Shown here: positions 4,624 to 7,042 of the stretch, piece after piece
How positions within the stretch are numbered: the first letter of the stretch is position 1
How the letters are laid out: every line of letters starts with the position of its first letter
Assembly (NCBI GenBank): GCA_015688915.1
Contig: JAATGX010000236.1
Location: forward strand, 1 to 7,042
Origin: Desulfuromonadales bacterium
GTDB taxonomy: Bacteria; Desulfobacterota; Desulfuromonadia; Geobacterales; Pseudopelobacteraceae
Length of the DNA: 7,042 nucleotides
Direction: 5' to 3'
Notes under the pieces: model-generated
What the model was told of the DNA's origin: nothing
Database searches by the model: none
The model's input: the letters and a program-made list of their open reading frames with translations, nothing else
Program-made: the position numbers and the translations under genes

Positions 4624-5790
4624 ATGGCCGAAAAATTCATCTTTACCTCCGAGTCGGTATCGGAAGGACATCCCGACAAGGTCGCCGACCAGGTCTCCGA
4701 CGCCATTCTTGATGCCATACTGGCGCAGGACAAGACCGCCCGCGTGGCCTGCGAAACCCTGGTGACCACCGGCATGGCGGTTATCGCCGGTGAGATCACC
4801 ACCAATGCCGTGATCAACTATTCCGAGATCGCCCGCAACACCATCAGGGAGATCGGCTACACCGACTCTGAAATGGGTTTCGATGCCGGCACCTGCGCCG
4901 TGCTGGTATCCGTTGACCGCCAGTCACCCGATATTGCCCAGGGGGTCAACGAAGGCGACGGTCTCCACAAGGAGCAGGGCGCCGGCGACCAGGGGCTGAT
5001 GTTCGGTTATGCCTGCAACGAAACACCGGAGTTGATGCCGATGCCGATCCAACTGGCTCACGAGTTGGTAGCCAAGCTGGCCGAGGTGCGCAAGAGCGGG
5101 CAGTTGAACTTCCTGCGTCCTGACTCCAAATCCCAGGTTTCGGTGGAATATGTGAACGACAAGCCGGTTCGTATCGATACGGTGGTCATCTCCACCCAGC
5201 ATACCCCGGAAGTCACCCACAAGGAGATCGAGGAGCGAGTGATCGCGGAGGTGGTCAAGAAGGTCATCCCGGCCCATCTGCTGGATGCCAACACCCGTTA
5301 CTTCATCAATCCCACCGGCCGTTTCGTGGTGGGCGGCCCCATGGGCGACTGCGGCCTGACCGGCCGCAAGATCATCGTGGATACCTACGGCGGCATGGGC
5401 CGTCATGGCGGCGGCGCCTTCTCCGGTAAGGACCCCTCCAAGGTGGACCGTTCCGCCGCCTACATGGGGCGCTACGTGGCCAAAAACCTGGTGGCGGCCG
5501 GCCTGGCGGAGCGCTGCGAGGTGCAGGTGGCCTACGCCATCGGCGTGGCCCAGCCGGTTTCCATCATGGTGCACACCTTCGGCACCGGCAAGGTTTCCGA
5601 GGACCGTCTGTCGGAACTGGTGCGCGAGGTGTTCGACATGCGTCCCCGCGCCATCATCGAGCAACTCGACCTGCTCCGCCCTATCTACAAAAAGACCGCC
5701 GCTTATGGCCATTTCGGCCGCGAACTGCCGGAATTCTCCTGGGAGAAGACCGACAAGGCGGCCATTCTCAAGGAAAAGGCCGGAATCTAG
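4624..5790 (+). CDS. metK: S-adenosylmethionine synthetase (methionine adenosyltransferase), 388 aa
   Basis: Cytosolic enzyme making S-adenosylmethionine, phosphate and diphosphate from methionine and ATP; it needs Mg2+ and K+. Family signatures are intact: TSESVSEGHPDKV near the N-terminus with the catalytic His16 and metal-binding Asp18, GAGDQGLMFGY (residues 119-129), and the glycine-rich phosphate-binding GGGAFSGKDPSKVDRSAAY (262-280). The length, 388 aa, is the usual size. The start at 4624 follows AGAGGAG (4607-4613) 10 bp upstream. Upstream lies a divergent regulatory region shared with the secreted-protein operon, and downstream is a strong terminator, so metK is probably transcribed alone. 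It works with AhcY, encoded on the same strand at the left end, in the methyl cycle. Nothing in the sequence suggests damage. Confidence 0.98.
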   Translation: MAEKFIFTSESVSEGHPDKVADQVSDAILDAILAQDKTARVACETLVTTGMAVIAGEITTNAVINYSEIARNTIREIGYTDSEMGFDAGTCAVLVSVDRQSPDIAQGVNEGDGLHKEQGAGDQGLMFGYACNETPELMPMPIQLAHELVAKLAEVRKSGQLNFLRPDSKSQVSVEYVNDKPVRIDTVVISTQHTPEVTHKEIEERVIAEVVKKVIPAHLLDANTRYFINPTGRFVVGGPMGDCGLTGRKIIVDTYGGMGRHGGGAFSGKDPSKVDRSAAYMGRYVAKNLVAAGLAERCEVQVAYAIGVAQPVSIMVHTFGTGKVSEDRLSELVREVFDMRPRAIIEQLDLLRPIYKKTAAYGHFGRELPEFSWEKTDKAAILKEKAGI

Positions 5791-5834
5791 AACGTCAGCC
5801 GCGCAGGTTCCCCTACATCCGATGTAACGGGATG

Positions 5835-5879
5835 AAAACAAAGCCGGGGCGGTTGCACAACCGCCCCGGCTTGTTTTTT
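5835..5879 (+). terminator. Strong intrinsic terminator of metK
   Basis: A GC-rich perfect stem (5841-5854 with 5859-5872) with a GCAC loop can be lengthened by AAAAC (5835-5839) pairing with GTTTT (5873-5877) around one bulged A. It ends in six T (5874-5879). It is 44 bp from the metK stop and separates metK from leuB. Confidence 0.95.
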
Positions 5880-5897
5880 GTCGTGCCGTTCTTTTAG

Positions 5898-5927
5898 TTG
5901 ACAATACTTGGCCGGCAAAATTAGAAT
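5898..5927 (+). promoter_or_regulatory. Sigma-70-type promoter of leuB
   Basis: A perfect -35 TTGACA (5898-5903) lies 18 bp from TAGAAT (5922-5927; 5 of 6). The predicted start near 5934 gives a leader of about 36 nt. The spacer contains the small palindrome GCCGGC. No leucine-codon leader peptide or attenuator hairpin is visible in so short a leader. Confidence 0.72.
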
Positions 5928-5969
5928 AAAAAACTTTTGTATCGACATACATACGTAAATGGGGGGAAC

Positions 5970-7042
5970 ATGGCACAGACATACAAGATAGCGGTCCTGC
6001 CGGGAGACGGCATCGGTCCGGAAGTCATGGCCGAGGCGCTCAGGGTGCTGGATGCGGTCGAGAAAAAATACGCGGTCACGTTCGAACGGACCCACGCCAA
6101 TGTGGGGGGCGCGGGCATCGACAACGAAGGCAAGGCGTTGCCCGAGACGACCGTGAACATCTGCAAGGCGAGCGACGCCATCCTGTTCGGCTCCGTCGGC
6201 GGGCCGAAATGGGAAACCCTGCCGCCCGACGAGCAGCCCGAGCGCGGGGCGCTTCTCCCCTTGCGCAAGATCTTCGGACTGTACGCCAACCTGCGCCCGG
6301 CCATCATCTTCCCTTCCCTGACCGGCGCATCGTCGCTGAAGGAGGAGGTCATCGCCGGCGGCTTCAACGTCCTGGTGATCCGCGAACTGACCGGCGGCAT
6401 CTACTTCTCCCAGCCGAAAGGGATCGAGGGGAGCGGGCGCGAACGGGTCGGTGTGGATACCATGCGTTACAGCGTGCCGGAGATCGAGCGCATCACCCAT
6501 GTCGCCTTCCAGGCGGCCCGCAAGCGGGGGAAAAAAGTCTGCTCCATCGACAAGGCCAACGTCCTCTCCACCTCGGTGCTGTGGCGCGAGGTGGTGACCG
6601 GCATCGCCAAGGAATACCCGGACGTGGAACTGTCCCACATGTACGTGGACAACGCCGCCATGCAACTGGTAAAATGGCCCAAGCAGTTCGACGTGATCCT
6701 GTGCGAGAACATGTTCGGCGACATCCTGTCCGACGAGGCCGCCATGCTGACCGGCTCCCTGGGGATGCTGCCGTCCGCGTCGCTGGCCGAGGGGACGTTC
6801 GGTATGTACGAGCCGTCCGGCGGCTCGGCCCCGGACATCGCCGGCCAGGGGGTCGCCAACCCCATTGCCCAGATCCTTTCCGCCGCTATGATGCTCAAGT
6901 TCTCTTTCGGTATGCAGGATGCGGCCGAGGACATCGACAATGCCGTGGCAAAGATCCTGGACCAGGGGTTTCGCACCCGCGACATCTTCCAGGACAAGCC
7001 GGGTGAAAAGCTGGTCAACACGAAAGAGATCGGCGACGCGCT
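5970..7042 (+). CDS. leuB: 3-isopropylmalate dehydrogenase, nearly complete (3' end outside window)
   Basis: NAD-dependent, metal-dependent cytosolic enzyme of leucine biosynthesis that oxidises and decarboxylates 3-isopropylmalate to 2-oxoisocaproate. The frame opens at 5970 and runs off the window after 357 full codons; the family is about 355-365 aa, so only a few codons should be missing. Conserved blocks are in order: LPGDGIGPEV (residues 10-19), GLYANLRPA, RELTGGIYF (from 138), DKANVLSTS (from 194), YVDNAAMQL (225-233), ENMFGDILSDEAA with metal-binding Asp251 and Asp255, and GSAPDIAGQGVANP (about 283-296), which contacts the cofactor. The AYANLRPA-type and RELTGG blocks favour LeuB over isocitrate or tartrate dehydrogenases. 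The purine-rich GGGGGGA (5961-5967), 2 bp before the ATG, is an unusually close ribosome-binding site. leuB has its own promoter and is insulated from metK. Confidence 0.97.
   Translation, partial: MAQTYKIAVLPGDGIGPEVMAEALRVLDAVEKKYAVTFERTHANVGGAGIDNEGKALPETTVNICKASDAILFGSVGGPKWETLPPDEQPERGALLPLRKIFGLYANLRPAIIFPSLTGASSLKEEVIAGGFNVLVIRELTGGIYFSQPKGIEGSGRERVGVDTMRYSVPEIERITHVAFQAARKRGKKVCSIDKANVLSTSVLWREVVTGIAKEYPDVELSHMYVDNAAMQLVKWPKQFDVILCENMFGDILSDEAAMLTGSLGMLPSASLAEGTFGMYEPSGGSAPDIAGQGVANPIAQILSAAMMLKFSFGMQDAAEDIDNAVAKILDQGFRTRDIFQDKPGEKLVNTKEIGDA

Noticed and set aside
4924..5982. Long open frame (352 codons) on the minus strand opposite metK
   Set aside because: It is antisense to an unambiguous metK, its translation is rich in Gly/His/Leu as expected of a high-GC shadow frame, and it has no recognisable motif or ribosome-binding site.
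5959..5991. Ten-codon open frame overlapping the leuB start
   Set aside because: No ribosome-binding site, no leucine codons to suggest attenuation, and its length is expected by chance.
5787..6665. Minus-strand open frame (292 codons) and plus-strand frame 6209-7006 (265 codons) over leuB
   Set aside because: Both are off-frame shadows of leuB, whose conserved blocks are continuous through the whole region. The plus-strand one is Arg/Gly-rich, typical of a shifted high-GC frame.

Overview
The window looks like a chromosomal segment of a Geobacter-type bacterium (Desulfuromonadales/Geobacterales, Desulfobacterota). This rests on the moderately high GC content, the ahcY/metK/leuB housekeeping neighbourhood, a secreted metalloprotease resembling the MXAN_6640 family with a 'CFI-box' C-terminus, and the style of the terminators. 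The genus is inferred, not proven.

Layout, left to right. (1) Positions 1-618: the 3' part of ahcY (S-adenosylhomocysteine hydrolase, +), closed by a strong intrinsic terminator. (2) Positions 716-1386: a compact type II toxin-antitoxin operon (+). It has a near-consensus sigma-70 promoter, repeated GCATAT motifs over that promoter, a VapB-like antitoxin and a VapC PIN-domain toxin whose genes overlap by 11 bp, and then a long-stem hairpin. (3) Positions 1525-1859: a small 85-aa protein of unknown function (-). It has an ideal ribosome-binding site and a promoter that closely resembles the flagellar sigma-28 (FliA) consensus, with a perfect palindrome just upstream. (4) Positions 1970-4405: a two-gene leftward operon (-). 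A 169-aa exported beta-sandwich-like protein overlaps by one base with a 622-aa exported HExxH metalloprotease that ends in a Gly-rich linker, a CFIATAAYGS box and a hydrophobic helix with an Arg cluster. A perfect-stem terminator follows. (5) Positions 4406-4623: the divergent regulatory region between that operon and metK. (6) Positions 4624-5790: a complete metK (S-adenosylmethionine synthetase, +) with a very strong terminator. (7) Positions 5970-7042: leuB (3-isopropylmalate dehydrogenase, +) with its own TTGACA/TAGAAT promoter, running off the right edge a few codons before its expected end.

AhcY and MetK act in the same activated-methyl cycle: MetK makes SAM and AhcY removes the SAH left after methyl transfer. 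Between them sits about 4 kb of accessory genes: a toxin-antitoxin module, a possible flagellar-regulon gene and a secreted protease operon. Every transcription unit has its own promoter candidate or hairpin, which suggests independent insulated modules accumulated at one site. No RNA gene, CRISPR array or insertion sequence is visible. No stretch longer than 300 bases lacks a gene.
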